A stretch of DNA of 64,000 bases from Candidatus Accumulibacter necessarius (GCA_017302435.1 JAFLDL010000005.1:62001-126000), one strand, 5' to 3'; shown: positions 34,654 through 43,848, counted from the first letter of the stretch. Made by a program: numbers and translations. Notes: a model not told the origin generated them from the sequence alone.

Positions 34654-35484
34654 ATGAGTGAAGTCAGCATTCCGGCTTCGACAGCAGTTGTCGCCAGCAG
34701 CCGCTTCGAGTTCAAGGCATTGATCCGGCGAGTTCAGGGTCTCCTGGTTCCCGCCGTCCTCGTCATCATCTGGGAAACGGTCGTGCGCGCCGGCTGGGTC
34801 AGCCAGCACCTTCTGCCGCCGCCGAGCGAGCTGGTGACGACATTGGCGGATCTCGCTGGCAACGGGACGCTCCTTGGCCATATCGGCATCAGCAGTCTGC
34901 GCGTTCTGATCGGCTTCTTCATCGGTGCCGGGCTCGCTGTCGTCGTCGGTGCCGCAGTCGGGCTGTCGCGACGGACGGAGGCTTTGCTCGACCCGACCTT
35001 CCAGGCGCTGCGCGCCATTCCGTCGCTGGCCTGGGTTCCGCTGCTACTCCTCTGGCTGGGGATCGACGAAGCGCCGAAAATCACGCTGATCGCCATCGGT
35101 GCTTTTTTCCCGGTCTATCTCAACTTCGTCGCCGGTATCCAGAACGTGGAGCGCAAGCTGGTCGAGGTCGGCGGCATCTACGGCCTGACCGGCTACCGGC
35201 TGATCGCCCGCATCTTTCTGCCGGCTGCCCTGCCCAATCTCTTCACCGGTTTGCGCTCCGGTTTGTCGCTCTCCTGGATGTTCCTGGTTGCGGCCGAGCT
35301 GATTGCTGCCAGTAGTGGGCTCGGCTACCTGCTGACCGATGGTCGCGAAACTGGCCGCGCCGACCTGGTCATCGTTGCCATCATCGTTCTCGCCCTGCTT
35401 GGCAAGACCAGCGACAGCCTGCTGCTCTGGCTCGAAGTGCGGCTGCTGGGCTGGCGCGATGTTTTTGACACCCGTCCGTCCTGA
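34654..35484 (+). CDS. ssuC: Sulfonate-type ABC transporter permease
   Basis: 276 residues with six predicted membrane segments and the binding-protein-dependent permease EAA loop (VGGIYGLTGYRLIARIFLPA). It resembles SsuC (LPPPSELVTTLADL near the start, AIPSLAWVPLLLLWLGI). It follows ssuA by 12 bp and precedes the ATPase by 11 bp. Confidence 0.86.
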   Translation: MSEVSIPASTAVVASSRFEFKALIRRVQGLLVPAVLVIIWETVVRAGWVSQHLLPPPSELVTTLADLAGNGTLLGHIGISSLRVLIGFFIGAGLAVVVGAAVGLSRRTEALLDPTFQALRAIPSLAWVPLLLLWLGIDEAPKITLIAIGAFFPVYLNFVAGIQNVERKLVEVGGIYGLTGYRLIARIFLPAALPNLFTGLRSGLSLSWMFLVAAELIAASSGLGYLLTDGRETGRADLVIVAIIVLALLGKTSDSLLLWLEVRLLGWRDVFDTRPS

Positions 35485-35495
35485 GGACTACCCGA

Positions 35496-36314
35496 ATGTC
35501 ACACAATCTGCTCGACCTGGCGGTAGCCGCCAAGGACTTCCAGGCGCTTCGCGTCATCAAGAACGTCCGCTTTGGCATCAACGCTGGCGAAGTCGTCAGT
35601 CTGGTGGGCCCCAGCGGCTGCGGCAAGAGCACCCTGCTGCGCATCATTGGCGGCCTCGATACGAGTTACAGCGGTAAGGTTTGCATCAAGGGCGAGCCGC
35701 CTCATCTGCATTCGCGGGAAGTCGGGCTGATTTTTCAGGAACCGCGTCTGCTGCCCTGGCTGATGGTGGCCGAGAACGTTGCTTTCGAACTCGGGCGCAA
35801 GGGGCGGCACCATCCCTACGTGACCCAGTTGCTCGCCGAGGTCGGACTGAGTGATTTTGCCACAGCCTATCCGAAGCAGCTCTCGGGCGGCATGGCCCAG
35901 CGCGCGGCGATTGCTCGCGGCCTCTTCACCCAGCCTTCGCTGCTCCTCCTCGACGAGCCGTTCAGCGCCGTTGACGCGTTCACCCGCAGGCGACTGCAGG
36001 ATCTCTTGCTATCGGTCGCCGGGCACCACGGTACAACCCTGCTGTTGGTCACCCACGACGTCAGCGAAGCGGTCTATTTGAGCGATCGCGTCATCGTGCT
36101 GGCCGACCGGCCGGGGCGGATCAGCGGCCAGGTCATCGTCGGCGAGGCCCGCCCGCGCGACCGGCGCAATCCGCAGCTGATCAGGCGGGAAGCCGAGGTG
36201 CTCACCCTGTTGAACGATGGCACGAACGCGTTCTTCGATCTCTCCTACGACCTTGCCAGCGCTCCCACGCCATGGCAGGCCGCGCGCCTTTCAAGCCTGA
36301 ACTTTGCCATTTGA
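35496..36314 (+). CDS. ssuB: Sulfonate-type ABC transporter ATP-binding protein
   Basis: 272 residues. Walker A GPSGCGKST (38-46), Q-loop FQEPRLLPWL, signature LSGGMAQRAAIAR and Walker B LLLLDEPFSAVD are all present, with the H-loop in LVTHDVSEAV. FQEPRLLPW is typical of SsuB/TauB/NrtD. Cytosolic energiser of the upstream transporter. It is convergent with the CoA-transferase genes. Confidence 0.88.
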   Translation: MSHNLLDLAVAAKDFQALRVIKNVRFGINAGEVVSLVGPSGCGKSTLLRIIGGLDTSYSGKVCIKGEPPHLHSREVGLIFQEPRLLPWLMVAENVAFELGRKGRHHPYVTQLLAEVGLSDFATAYPKQLSGGMAQRAAIARGLFTQPSLLLLDEPFSAVDAFTRRRLQDLLLSVAGHHGTTLLLVTHDVSEAVYLSDRVIVLADRPGRISGQVIVGEARPRDRRNPQLIRREAEVLTLLNDGTNAFFDLSYDLASAPTPWQAARLSSLNFAI

Positions 36315-36476
36315 GGCGATGAACGCCGACGAACTGAAAACCTGCCAGGCGCCATTCAAGGCGCTCTAGCAACAATACCCTGCTGGCGTACACCTTACCC
36401 TTTCCGCCCGCGGCCGCCTCGGCAGCGATGTTCCCCTGGGCGTGCGCCCCGAAAGCGCTCACGGCAAGGTTCGTCA

Positions 36477-37262
36477 CTACCGTCGCAGCATACCGGTTTC
36501 GTCCACGCGGCGCAGCGCGGCGAGTTCTTCGGCCGAGGGCTCGGGAACGACGCGGACGTCGGCCGCCATCTTCAGATCCCAGCCGGTATTGGCCAGAATT
36601 TCCTCGATGCCGGAAAACGCAAAGTAGGCGTCGAGTTGAAACTCATGCGTCTGTGGGTCCGGCCGCAGGATGCCGAGGGTGGTGATGATCGCCGAGGGAC
36701 CGCTGCCGACGAAACCCAGCTGTTCCCGGGCATCGCCGCCGTCGAGGTAACCCGGTGAGGTGATGTAGCTCACGCGGTCCACGAAGCGCTTTGGCTCATG
36801 GCTGACCATGATCAGGTAACGCTTGGCACCACAGGCAATGTCATTGGCGCCGCCGGCGCCAGTCAGCCGGGTCTTTGGTGGACGGTAGCTGGCGCCGATC
36901 GGTCCATCCCAGATGCCGGTCGTGTTGACATTGCCGAAGCGATCGACTTGAGCGGCGCCGATGATGCCGACGTCGCAACGACCGGAGGCGACCAGGCAAC
37001 CGAGGGCGTCAAGGGCACTGGTGAAACTCATGGCATTGACTGCCAGACGATTGCATTCGATTCCCCAGGGCAGGCCGCCAACCGGCGTCGCGCCATAGAC
37101 GCCACCTTCGGTCATCGCCCGCACCCTCGGCGCATGATGGGCCTGCGCGAAGTAGCCAGCGAGCATCGACAGGCCGACGCCAAAGATGGCCAGTTCGCCA
37201 TCACGAATCTCGCGGCCGGTAGCGATGGCCATCATTTCCTGCCGGCGGTAGTCGGTACTCAT
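36477..37262 (-). CDS. CoA-transferase family protein, beta subunit
   Basis: 261 residues of the class I CoA-transferase beta type (GctB/IpdB-like): MMAIATGREIRDGELAIFGV, DVGIIGAAQVDRFGNVNTT, GAGGANDIACGAKRYLIMV. The E-x-G-type catalytic segment of classic beta subunits is not obvious, as in IpdB-type CoA-ring hydrolases. The start overlaps the alpha-subunit stop by 4 bp. It is last in a seven-gene minus-strand run starting with an ABC transporter. Confidence 0.8.
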   Translation of the reverse strand: MSTDYRRQEMMAIATGREIRDGELAIFGVGLSMLAGYFAQAHHAPRVRAMTEGGVYGATPVGGLPWGIECNRLAVNAMSFTSALDALGCLVASGRCDVGIIGAAQVDRFGNVNTTGIWDGPIGASYRPPKTRLTGAGGANDIACGAKRYLIMVSHEPKRFVDRVSYITSPGYLDGGDAREQLGFVGSGPSAIITTLGILRPDPQTHEFQLDAYFAFSGIEEILANTGWDLKMAADVRVVPEPSAEELAALRRVDETGMLRR

Positions 37263-38251
37263 GCCCTGGCTGCTGTGGTCATGGCCAGCGCTTCAGCATG
37301 CGGCAGCAGCCAGCGCCGGTAAGGGTCAAGCAGGAAAGCGGTCGCTCCGTGCGAGAGTTCGGCGATCCTCTCGCGGCCGATCAGGTCGAGATAGCCATCG
37401 AGATCGGCGTAGCTTTCGACGTAGTCGCGGACGTAGGCTGCCGTTCCATCGTCGCTGCCGAGCGCCTGGTTCATTGCCTTCATGTGTGCTTCGTCCACGT
37501 CGTACATGCCGGGAGAAGCCTGCGGCCAGGCGGCAAATGGACAGTAGACGACGGCCTCGACGATGATCCCGGGGATACGCACCAGATTCGGATACTGGCG
37601 CATGCAGTCGGTGTGCACGATGGCATCGGCCAGCAGGACGACCCGCTTCGCAGCCCGCGACAGTTCGAAGCGGCTCCACTCGGTACCGAGCATGATCGCG
37701 TTGCCTTCCTGGTCGGCAAGGGTCACGTGGATTGCCGCCAGATCGGGACGCAGCGGCGCGAAAGCGCCGATCTGCCTACCCGAGAAGGGATCGGTCAGTG
37801 AAGGAATCTTGTTGGGATTGGGGTGGACGTTGGGCTCGAAAGCGCGCCGGTATTGAAGGTCCGAGCCGATATTGACCGTTGCGGGAACGAAGGGCCAGTT
37901 AAGCGCACCAGCCAGCAGACGCAGTGCCATCGCCAGGTTGGAGAAGTCTTCAAGGACCACTTTGCCCTGCTCGATGGCGCGTCGCAGGCCGTTGGCAAAG
38001 CCGAAGCCCTCCAGCCCGCTGAAACCACATTCTGCCTGTGTCACGGCACCGGCCGCTGCCAGCAGGTTGAGCTGCTGGGTATTGGCGTGAAAGATGGCGT
38101 GCAGCCCGCGGCGCTGCTGGCGCAACAGCTCCCGACCGAAGGCGATGGCATCCGATCCGACCGGCAGTGCCGCCCCGCTGGCGTACTGCATGCCGTCCCA
38201 CGTGTGCTGGCGAACGGCCTCCGCGAGGGTGATCAGTTTGTTTAGGGGCAT
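37259..38251 (-). CDS. CoA-transferase family protein, alpha subunit
   Basis: About 330 residues of the GctA/IpdA type (KLITLAEAVRQHTWDGMQYA, CGFSGLEGFGFANGLRRAIE, PFVPATVNIGSDLQ, GMYDVDEAHMKAMNQ). The ATG at 38251 was preferred to a GTG two codons upstream. Coupled to the beta subunit. The substrate is unknown. Its position behind an SsuA-type transporter, a thioredoxin and an SCO protein suggests activation of an imported organosulfur or other carboxylic acid, which is inference. Confidence 0.8.
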   Translation of the reverse strand: MPLNKLITLAEAVRQHTWDGMQYASGAALPVGSDAIAFGRELLRQQRRGLHAIFHANTQQLNLLAAAGAVTQAECGFSGLEGFGFANGLRRAIEQGKVVLEDFSNLAMALRLLAGALNWPFVPATVNIGSDLQYRRAFEPNVHPNPNKIPSLTDPFSGRQIGAFAPLRPDLAAIHVTLADQEGNAIMLGTEWSRFELSRAAKRVVLLADAIVHTDCMRQYPNLVRIPGIIVEAVVYCPFAAWPQASPGMYDVDEAHMKAMNQALGSDDGTAAYVRDYVESYADLDGYLDLIGRERIAELSHGATAFLLDPYRRWLLPHAEALAMTTAARA

Positions 38252-38263
38252 TCGCACATCTCT

Positions 38264-38902
38264 TTAGTTGGCATGCGCAACCCGCTGCGCCCCTGGGGGT
38301 CCGCTGGCACCTTCAGTCAGCAGGCGGGAAAGGTCGCGGCGCAACTCGGCGACGCTCTGCCCATAAGGTGCGAGGCCGCGCAGGCGACCGTTGGCATCGA
38401 ACAGGAAAACCCCGGCCGTATGGTCTACGGTGTACCCCGCACCTCCCGACGGCTTCCTTTCCGCGACCAGTTGCAACTGGCTGATCAAAGCGGCTGCCGC
38501 CCGGGTGCTGCCGCGCAGCCCGAGCACGGGGCGACCGCTGGCCGGGCTGAATGCGGCCGCATATTCCTTGAGCATCGCCAGGCCATCGCGATCGGGGTCG
38601 AGGGTGGCAAAGAGCACCTGGACGCGCCGGCGCTGAGCCGGCGACAGGCCTTCGACGGCAGCCTTCAGTTCGCTCAGCGTCGTCGGGCAGACATCGGGGC
38701 ACTGCGTATAGCCAACCGACAGCGCTACCACCAGGCCGCGGAAATCCGCCAGGCGCCGATCACGTCCATCGCTGGCCGCCAGCGCGAATTCCGGGTAGAG
38801 CGGCAGATTGCCGGCGGGAGGAGAAGCGGGCAGCGCGCCATCTTTGCGAACGGCAGAGTTGCCGCGGGCAGCGTCCCTTGGCGCGAACGGAAACTCTTCG
38901 AA
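38264..38902 (-). CDS. SCO1/SenC family protein without a visible start codon
   Basis: The open frame begins directly after the thioredoxin gene's TAG stop and runs in the same frame for 212 codons. The SCO copper motif CPDVCP (Cys68, Cys72 counted from the TAG) and the His in YTVDHTAG are intact, and LPLYPEFALAASDG and LADFRGLVVALSVGYTQ form the expected N-terminal strands. No ATG, GTG or TTG lies upstream of the GTG at 38731, which would delete those strands. It may be the second half of a thioredoxin-SCO fusion interrupted by an amber codon, or be translated by read-through. Confidence 0.65.
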   Translation of the reverse strand, partial: FEEFPFAPRDAARGNSAVRKDGALPASPPAGNLPLYPEFALAASDGRDRRLADFRGLVVALSVGYTQCPDVCPTTLSELKAAVEGLSPAQRRRVQVLFATLDPDRDGLAMLKEYAAAFSPASGRPVLGLRGSTRAAAALISQLQLVAERKPSGGAGYTVDHTAGVFLFDANGRLRGLAPYGQSVAELRRDLSRLLTEGASGPPGAQRVAHAN

Positions 38903-39379
38903 CTACGCACGCGCAACGTAATCCGCAAGATCGCGTAGCCCGGTTTGGTCAAGCGTACCGGTATAGCGGTAGAGGAGACTGCCGTCACCGGCAAAGAAGA
39001 TGAAGGACGGCGTGGCAACGGCGCGCAGGCGTTTGGCGAAATTCTCTACCGTCGTGGTACGTCCCATCGCGTCGATGATTGGCGTGGCGAGCGAGAGGTC
39101 GATGCGAACCGTCCGGAAGCGGCCCGCGATCAGCTTCTCCGTGCGCCGGTCACGATAGACTGTTTTCTCCATTTCCAGGCAGCCGGGGCAATCCGGGAGG
39201 GTGAGTACGATGGCCAGCTGCTTTCCGTCTGCGTGGGCTGCCTCCGCCTCCCGCTGCAGGTTGTCAGCAGTGCGCGCGAACAGCGCCGCCTGCGATCCAC
39301 CACTCGCGAGAAGAATGATCAGAGCGGCAGCAACCTGCCGTAACGTCGGGATCAGCGGCTCGAGGAGGTGATGGAACAT
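38903..39379 (-). CDS. Secreted thioredoxin-fold protein (SoxW-like)
   Basis: 158 residues. An N-terminal hydrophobic segment (LRQVAAALIILLASGGSQA) is a signal peptide. The redox site is LPDCPGCLEMEKTVY (Cys64, Cys67), followed by VATPSFIFFAGDG with the cis-Pro. This is the layout of periplasmic SoxW/thioredoxin-like proteins that keep sulfur-pathway thiols reduced. The ATG lies 1 bp after the permease stop. Its TAG stop is followed in frame by the SCO sequence. Confidence 0.82.
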   Translation of the reverse strand: MFHHLLEPLIPTLRQVAAALIILLASGGSQAALFARTADNLQREAEAAHADGKQLAIVLTLPDCPGCLEMEKTVYRDRRTEKLIAGRFRTVRIDLSLATPIIDAMGRTTTVENFAKRLRAVATPSFIFFAGDGSLLYRYTGTLDQTGLRDLADYVARA

Positions 39380-39380
39380 G

Positions 39381-40211
39381 CTATTTCAACCAGAACAGCG
39401 AGCGCCGGCGGACGCGGTCGAGCAATGTCATCGCGAGAAAGGTCACCAGGCCAGTGTAGAGGATTCCGGCGACCATCTTGGGGTAGTCGGCGAAGTCGGC
39501 GTAGTACTGGACGAAGCGGCCAAGACCGGCGTTGGCGCCGAACAATTCGGCGACCGTCAGCAGGATGAACGAGAAGGCCAGGCCGACTGCCATGCCGGTG
39601 AAGATATGTGGCAAGGCTGCCGGGAAAACTACCCGCCGCTGGTACTCGAAGCGGGTCAGGCCGAGAATGCGGGCGTTGTCACGATAGCTTTGTTCGAGCG
39701 CATGCGCGCCGGCGACGGAGTTCTGGAAAATGGGCCAGAAGGCGCCGATGAAGACGACAAAGATCGCCGACAGCTTGAAGGTCGGCAGAATGGCAATCGC
39801 GTAGGGAATGTACACGGTTGGCGGCACCGGTCCGGCGACCTTGGCGAAGGGCAGGAAGATCCGCTGCAGACGCGCTGACGTGCCGACCGCCAGCCCCGAA
39901 ACGATGCCGAGTAGCGTCGCCAGGGCGAAGCCCGGGATGAGGATGGTCAGCGAAGACAAGGTTCCTGCCCAAAGTTCCGGCAGCGAATCCCAAAGCGCAT
40001 TGGCAGTGATCAGCGGCGAGGGCAGCAGGGGGTTGTCGCCCAGCGGCAGATAAACTGACGCGACCCACCAGGCGAGCAGCAGCACGATCCAGACCGAAAC
40101 GCTTTCCAGTGCCCGGCTCAGCCAGCCGCGCTCCAGACCGGGCTCGGCCGCGGAAGCGGGCACCGTTGCCGCCGGCACCGGCAGGTTTACCAGGGCAATG
40201 AAATCACTCAT
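39381..40211 (-). CDS. ABC transporter permease, SsuC/TauC type
   Basis: 276 residues with about six membrane segments. YIPYAIAILPTFKLSAIFVV and the EAA loop (NARILGLTRFEYQRRVVFPA) define a nitrate/sulfonate/taurine permease. The ATG at 40211 follows AAGGAGAACG; the longer frame to 40259 is unsupported. It belongs with the ATPase and binding protein upstream. Confidence 0.85.
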   Translation of the reverse strand: MSDFIALVNLPVPAATVPASAAEPGLERGWLSRALESVSVWIVLLLAWWVASVYLPLGDNPLLPSPLITANALWDSLPELWAGTLSSLTILIPGFALATLLGIVSGLAVGTSARLQRIFLPFAKVAGPVPPTVYIPYAIAILPTFKLSAIFVVFIGAFWPIFQNSVAGAHALEQSYRDNARILGLTRFEYQRRVVFPAALPHIFTGMAVGLAFSFILLTVAELFGANAGLGRFVQYYADFADYPKMVAGILYTGLVTFLAMTLLDRVRRRSLFWLK

Positions 40212-40304
40212 CAGTCGTTCTCCTTGTGCTTGCGGGTCGTTGTTGACCGGCTTGGCCATCGCGTCACGGGTCAGGTTCGCACTGCGTCAGCCGACGCCTT
40301 GGCT

Positions 40305-41090
40305 TCAGGCGGCCTTGAGGCGCTGCAGGGTGTCCTGCACCAGCGTCGCTGCCACCTGTTCCCGCAGCGCCTGCAGGGGGTGGCTGTCGAGCAGACTGTG
40401 CCGCTCGCGTGGTCGCTCGAGTGGCACCTGCAAGTCGGCGATCACCCGGCCCGGTGACGATCCGAGGACCACCAGGCGATCGCCGAGGTAGATCGCCTCG
40501 TCCACGTCATGAGTGACGAAGACGATGGTCTTTCTCGGTGTCGCGAGCTCCCAGACCTCCAGCAGCAGGTCCTGCAAGCGGGCACGGTTGACCGGATCGA
40601 GCGCTCCGAAGGGCTCGTCCATCAACAGCAACGGTGAGCCAAGCGCGAGCGCACGGGCGATCGCGGCGCGCTGGCGCATGCCGCCTGACAACTCACCGGG
40701 GTATCTGCCGATCGCGGCTTCCAGCCCCAGGTCCCTGAGGTACTTGCCGGCTTCCGCCTGCCGATCGGCTTTCCTGACCGTCGGCTTGGCCTTGGCGATC
40801 GCGATCTCGATGTTATCGACCACCGATAACCAGGGAAACAGTGCGTAGTCCTGAAAAACCACACCGCGCTCAAGGCTCGGGCCGACCACCGGCGCGCCAT
40901 TCCAGGTTAAGCGGCCGCTGTCCACAGGATCGAGGCCGGCCGCCAACCGCAGCAAGGTCGTTTTTCCTGATCCGCTGGCGCCGAGCAGGCTGACGAACTG
41001 GCCTTCCGGAATGCTGACATTGATGTCCTGGAGGACCTGCGTCGCCTTGTAGGCGAAGCCCACACCCTCCAGCTTGAGGCCATGGCTCAT
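40305..41090 (-). CDS. ABC transporter ATP-binding protein, SsuB/TauB type
   Basis: 261 residues with Walker A GASGSGKTT, FQDYALFPWLSV Q-loop, signature LSGGMRQRAAIAR, Walker B LLLMDEPFGALD and H-loop FVTHDVDEAI. The start overlaps the binding-protein stop by one base (TGATG). FQDYALFPWL places it in the taurine/nitrate/sulfonate group. Confidence 0.88.
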   Translation of the reverse strand: MSHGLKLEGVGFAYKATQVLQDINVSIPEGQFVSLLGASGSGKTTLLRLAAGLDPVDSGRLTWNGAPVVGPSLERGVVFQDYALFPWLSVVDNIEIAIAKAKPTVRKADRQAEAGKYLRDLGLEAAIGRYPGELSGGMRQRAAIARALALGSPLLLMDEPFGALDPVNRARLQDLLLEVWELATPRKTIVFVTHDVDEAIYLGDRLVVLGSSPGRVIADLQVPLERPRERHSLLDSHPLQALREQVAATLVQDTLQRLKAA

Positions 41091-42112
41091 CACGCGTCCT
41101 TGCGCTTGAATTCTCGCTGCAACTTCTTCCATAACGGATCGCCAGGATTTTCCCTCGCCAACTGGTTCAGCACTTTTTCGTATACCCGCACGTCGATCGC
41201 GGCATCGAGATCCGGCTTGGTAGTAATGAACTCGCTGTTCACCATCACGTCGGCAAAATGCTTGACGCCCTTGACGTCGGGGTCGCTGGACTGGTCGAGA
41301 TACTGCGAGTAGTAGCCGCGCCACAGCAGCTGGCTGTCGATCCTGACGTAGCGGGCGATCGAATCGATGGTTTCCTTCTTGTTCTCGGCAGCGAACTTCT
41401 CGGCCTGCAGAATGGCACGCAGGAATTTCTCCCAGATAACCGGGTTCTTCAGGCTGGCCTCGGTGACCACCAGACGGCAGCAGGGATGACCGGGTTGCAG
41501 GTCGGTGGAGTGAATCACCACCTTCAAGCCCTGATCTTCGGCGCGCAGATCATGCGGCCCCCATACCAGCCCGGCGTCTACCTGGCCGGACTTGACTGCC
41601 TCGATCACTGCCGGTGGGTTCTTCAATTCGAAAATCTGGACGTCGGTTTTCCAATTGATGCCCTTATCCTTGAGGGTACCGCGCAGGACAGCATCCCCTG
41701 ACGCCATGCGTACAGTCGCGATCTTCTTGCCCCGGAGATCGGCCACACTGGCGATCTTTGCTGCATTCGCCGGGGTCGCGATCAGCGCGGCGTCGCCGCC
41801 CATGATGCCGCCGATGATCTTGATCTTCGCACCCTTGGCAATGTGCGCTACCGGTGCAGTGGTGCCGAAGGCGCCGATGTCGAGCTTGCCGGCAACGACG
41901 GCGTTGAGGCCGTCGGCGGAGTTCTGGAACTCGATCAGTTCGACATCCAGCCCTTCCCTGGCGAACAGGCCCTGCTCCTTGGCAACAAAGAACTTGGCGT
42001 GGCCGGTGACCGGCAGATAGCCGACTTTCAGCGTTTCGGCCGCGGCGTTGCCGAGCCCGGTTGCCAGGGCCAGAGCGGGTAGCAGGCAGCGCAGGGTTTT
42101 CAAATCGATCAT
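41090..42112 (-). CDS. ABC transporter substrate-binding protein, TauA/SsuA/NrtA-like
   Basis: 340 residues with a signal peptide (LPALALATGLGNAAA). VGYLPVTGHAKFFVAKEQGL, FQNSADGLNAVVAGKLDIG and AVKSGQVDAGLVWGPHDL are family features. CC in HPCCRLVV is unusual. It heads the minus-strand run of transporter, thioredoxin, SCO and CoA-transferase. A TTGCTTAT element lies 116 bp upstream on the same strand. The ligand is probably an organosulfur anion (inferred). Confidence 0.84.
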   Translation of the reverse strand: MIDLKTLRCLLPALALATGLGNAAAETLKVGYLPVTGHAKFFVAKEQGLFAREGLDVELIEFQNSADGLNAVVAGKLDIGAFGTTAPVAHIAKGAKIKIIGGIMGGDAALIATPANAAKIASVADLRGKKIATVRMASGDAVLRGTLKDKGINWKTDVQIFELKNPPAVIEAVKSGQVDAGLVWGPHDLRAEDQGLKVVIHSTDLQPGHPCCRLVVTEASLKNPVIWEKFLRAILQAEKFAAENKKETIDSIARYVRIDSQLLWRGYYSQYLDQSSDPDVKGVKHFADVMVNSEFITTKPDLDAAIDVRVYEKVLNQLARENPGDPLWKKLQREFKRKDA

Positions 42113-42227
42113 CGCGTTCTCCTGAGTGTGGGGAAATTCGAGAGCGGACTCTAGCGCGCCTGACAAGCGACAAGAACGACTGTTTCCTTCGTTACTTATA
42201 CCCACAGCTGATGAGTGCCATGCCGTT

Positions 42228-42235
42228 ATAAGCAA
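42228..42235 (-). promoter_or_regulatory. TTGCTTAT element between divergent transporter and rhodanese operons
   Basis: The minus-strand reading TTGCTTAT is identical to the core at four other sulfur-gene promoters. A related TTACTTAT lies 37 bp away in the opposite orientation. It lies in the 230-bp divergent promoter region. Confidence 0.5.
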
Positions 42236-42342
42236 CGCAGATTTTCTTCGTTCGCTGCCGCCGGTCCTGCGGCTAGAGTGCTGCTGCCCATACACCGACA
42301 CCATAACGATGACGGCCGGCTTTCCATTTCCAGGAGACTTTG

Positions 42343-42861
42343 ATGCTTGCCACCGCCCAACTCGACTTTGCCCCGATCGACACGGAATATGTCCCGGAGG
42401 ACGCCCCGCGCGCCACAGACCTGCACAGCATTCTCGCCGCAGCGACCGCTCGCGCCGCTCGCGAGAACCTGCCTTACGCCGGTACGGTTCCACCGCACGA
42501 CGCCTGGGTGTTGGCGGCGGCCGGCGCAGCCATTCTCATCGACGTGCGCACCACCGAAGAATACAAGTACGTCGGTCACGTGCCCGGCACGCCACTGGTG
42601 CAGTGGCAATTCGGGCCAGCCCTGACGAAGAATCCACGCTTCGCCCGTGAACTCGCAGGCAAGGCGGGCAAGAACGAAGTGATTCTCCTCATTTGCCGCA
42701 GCGGCAAGCGCTCGGCTGCGGCGGCTGAAGCCGCTACACGGGCCGGCTTTACTCGCGTATTCAATGTGCTCGAAGGCTTTGAGGGGGAACTCACCGCCGA
42801 CGGTCAGCGAGGCGCGACTGGTGGTTGGCGGTACCACGGCCTGCCCTGGATTCAGGACTGA
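42343..42861 (+). CDS. Rhodanese-domain sulfurtransferase
   Basis: 172 residues. An N-terminal helical region of ~60 residues precedes a single rhodanese domain with AILIDVRTTEEYKYVGHVPG and the active-site loop LICRSGKRSAAAAE, whose Cys forms the persulfide. The RBS AGGAGA precedes the ATG. It is first in a five-gene set with serine acetyltransferase, an XRE regulator, the encapsulin shell and the cysteine desulfurase. Rhodanese genes recur next to family 2A encapsulins, which suggests a role in moving sulfane sulfur to or from the compartment. Confidence 0.9.
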   Translation: MLATAQLDFAPIDTEYVPEDAPRATDLHSILAAATARAARENLPYAGTVPPHDAWVLAAAGAAILIDVRTTEEYKYVGHVPGTPLVQWQFGPALTKNPRFARELAGKAGKNEVILLICRSGKRSAAAAEAATRAGFTRVFNVLEGFEGELTADGQRGATGGWRYHGLPWIQD

Positions 42862-42882
42862 GTAGCCAGGAAGCGCCCGCCA

Positions 42883-43848
42883 ATGAACGCACCGCTTCTC
42901 TCCGCAGCCCCTCCATCGACCTCCGATCTCTGGGGTCTTGACGCTATCGTTCGCGATCTGCGCCTTGCCCGCGAGCGCTGGCGCCTGGCGCAGCATCGCA
43001 CACTCGAATCGGGCGGCCGTGAGTTTCCTTCCCGTGCAGCCCTGCGCGACATCGTCGAGAGACTGTGCGGCGTACTTTTCCCGATGCGCCTCGGTCCACC
43101 CGACCTGCAGCAGGGCCCCAGTGAGGATTTCTACATTGGGCATACACTCGACATTGCCCTGCGCAGTCTGCTTGACCAGGTTCGCCTGGAACTTGGTCAC
43201 GTTTCCCGCCACGACCCACTGAGTGATCCGGCGGTCGTCGAAAACGATGCCATCGCTGTTGTGCGGCAGTTTGCTGCTGACCTGCCGGGCATTCGCCTCG
43301 TGCTCGACAGCGACGTCGAGGCTGCCTACCGTGGCGATCCGGCCGCGCGCAGCGTCGATGAAATTGTGCTCTGCTATCCCGGAACGGTGGCCATCATCCA
43401 TCACCGCCTGGCGCACACGCTGTACCGGCTGGGTGTGCCGCTGCTGGCGCGGATCGTCTCCGAACTCGCTCATTCCGCCACCGGTATCGACATCCACCCC
43501 GGCGCACGCATCGGCGGCAGTTTCTTCATCGACCACGGTACCGGCGTCGTCATCGGCGAAACGGCAGTCATTGGCGAGCGAGTCCGCCTTTACCAAGCGG
43601 TCACCCTCGGTGCCAAGCGCTTCAGCGTCGACGCCGAGGGAGCCCTGGAGAAGGGCACGCCACGCCATCCGATCGTCGAGGATGATGTGGTGATCTACGC
43701 CGGGGCGACCATTCTCGGGCGCGTCACCATCGGCCGCGGCTCCTCGATCGGCGGCAACGTCTGGCTGACGCACAGCATCCCGCCAGGGAGCTTCCTTACC
43801 CAGGCCGTCTCCAGGAACGAAATGCTGGAAAGCGGTGGCGGGATATGA
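42883..43848 (+). CDS. Serine O-acetyltransferase (EpsC type)
   Basis: 321 residues. An N-terminal helical domain (~1-190) precedes a left-handed beta-helix with SATase signatures: IDIHPGARIGGSFFIDHGTG, VVIGETAVIGERVRLYQAVT, LGAKRF and IVEDDVVIYAGATILG. The long N-terminal part matches the EpsC group found beside family 2A encapsulins. The product O-acetylserine accepts sulfide to give cysteine, the desulfurase substrate. It overlaps the XRE gene by 4 bp. Confidence 0.9.
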   Translation: MNAPLLSAAPPSTSDLWGLDAIVRDLRLARERWRLAQHRTLESGGREFPSRAALRDIVERLCGVLFPMRLGPPDLQQGPSEDFYIGHTLDIALRSLLDQVRLELGHVSRHDPLSDPAVVENDAIAVVRQFAADLPGIRLVLDSDVEAAYRGDPAARSVDEIVLCYPGTVAIIHHRLAHTLYRLGVPLLARIVSELAHSATGIDIHPGARIGGSFFIDHGTGVVIGETAVIGERVRLYQAVTLGAKRFSVDAEGALEKGTPRHPIVEDDVVIYAGATILGRVTIGRGSSIGGNVWLTHSIPPGSFLTQAVSRNEMLESGGGI

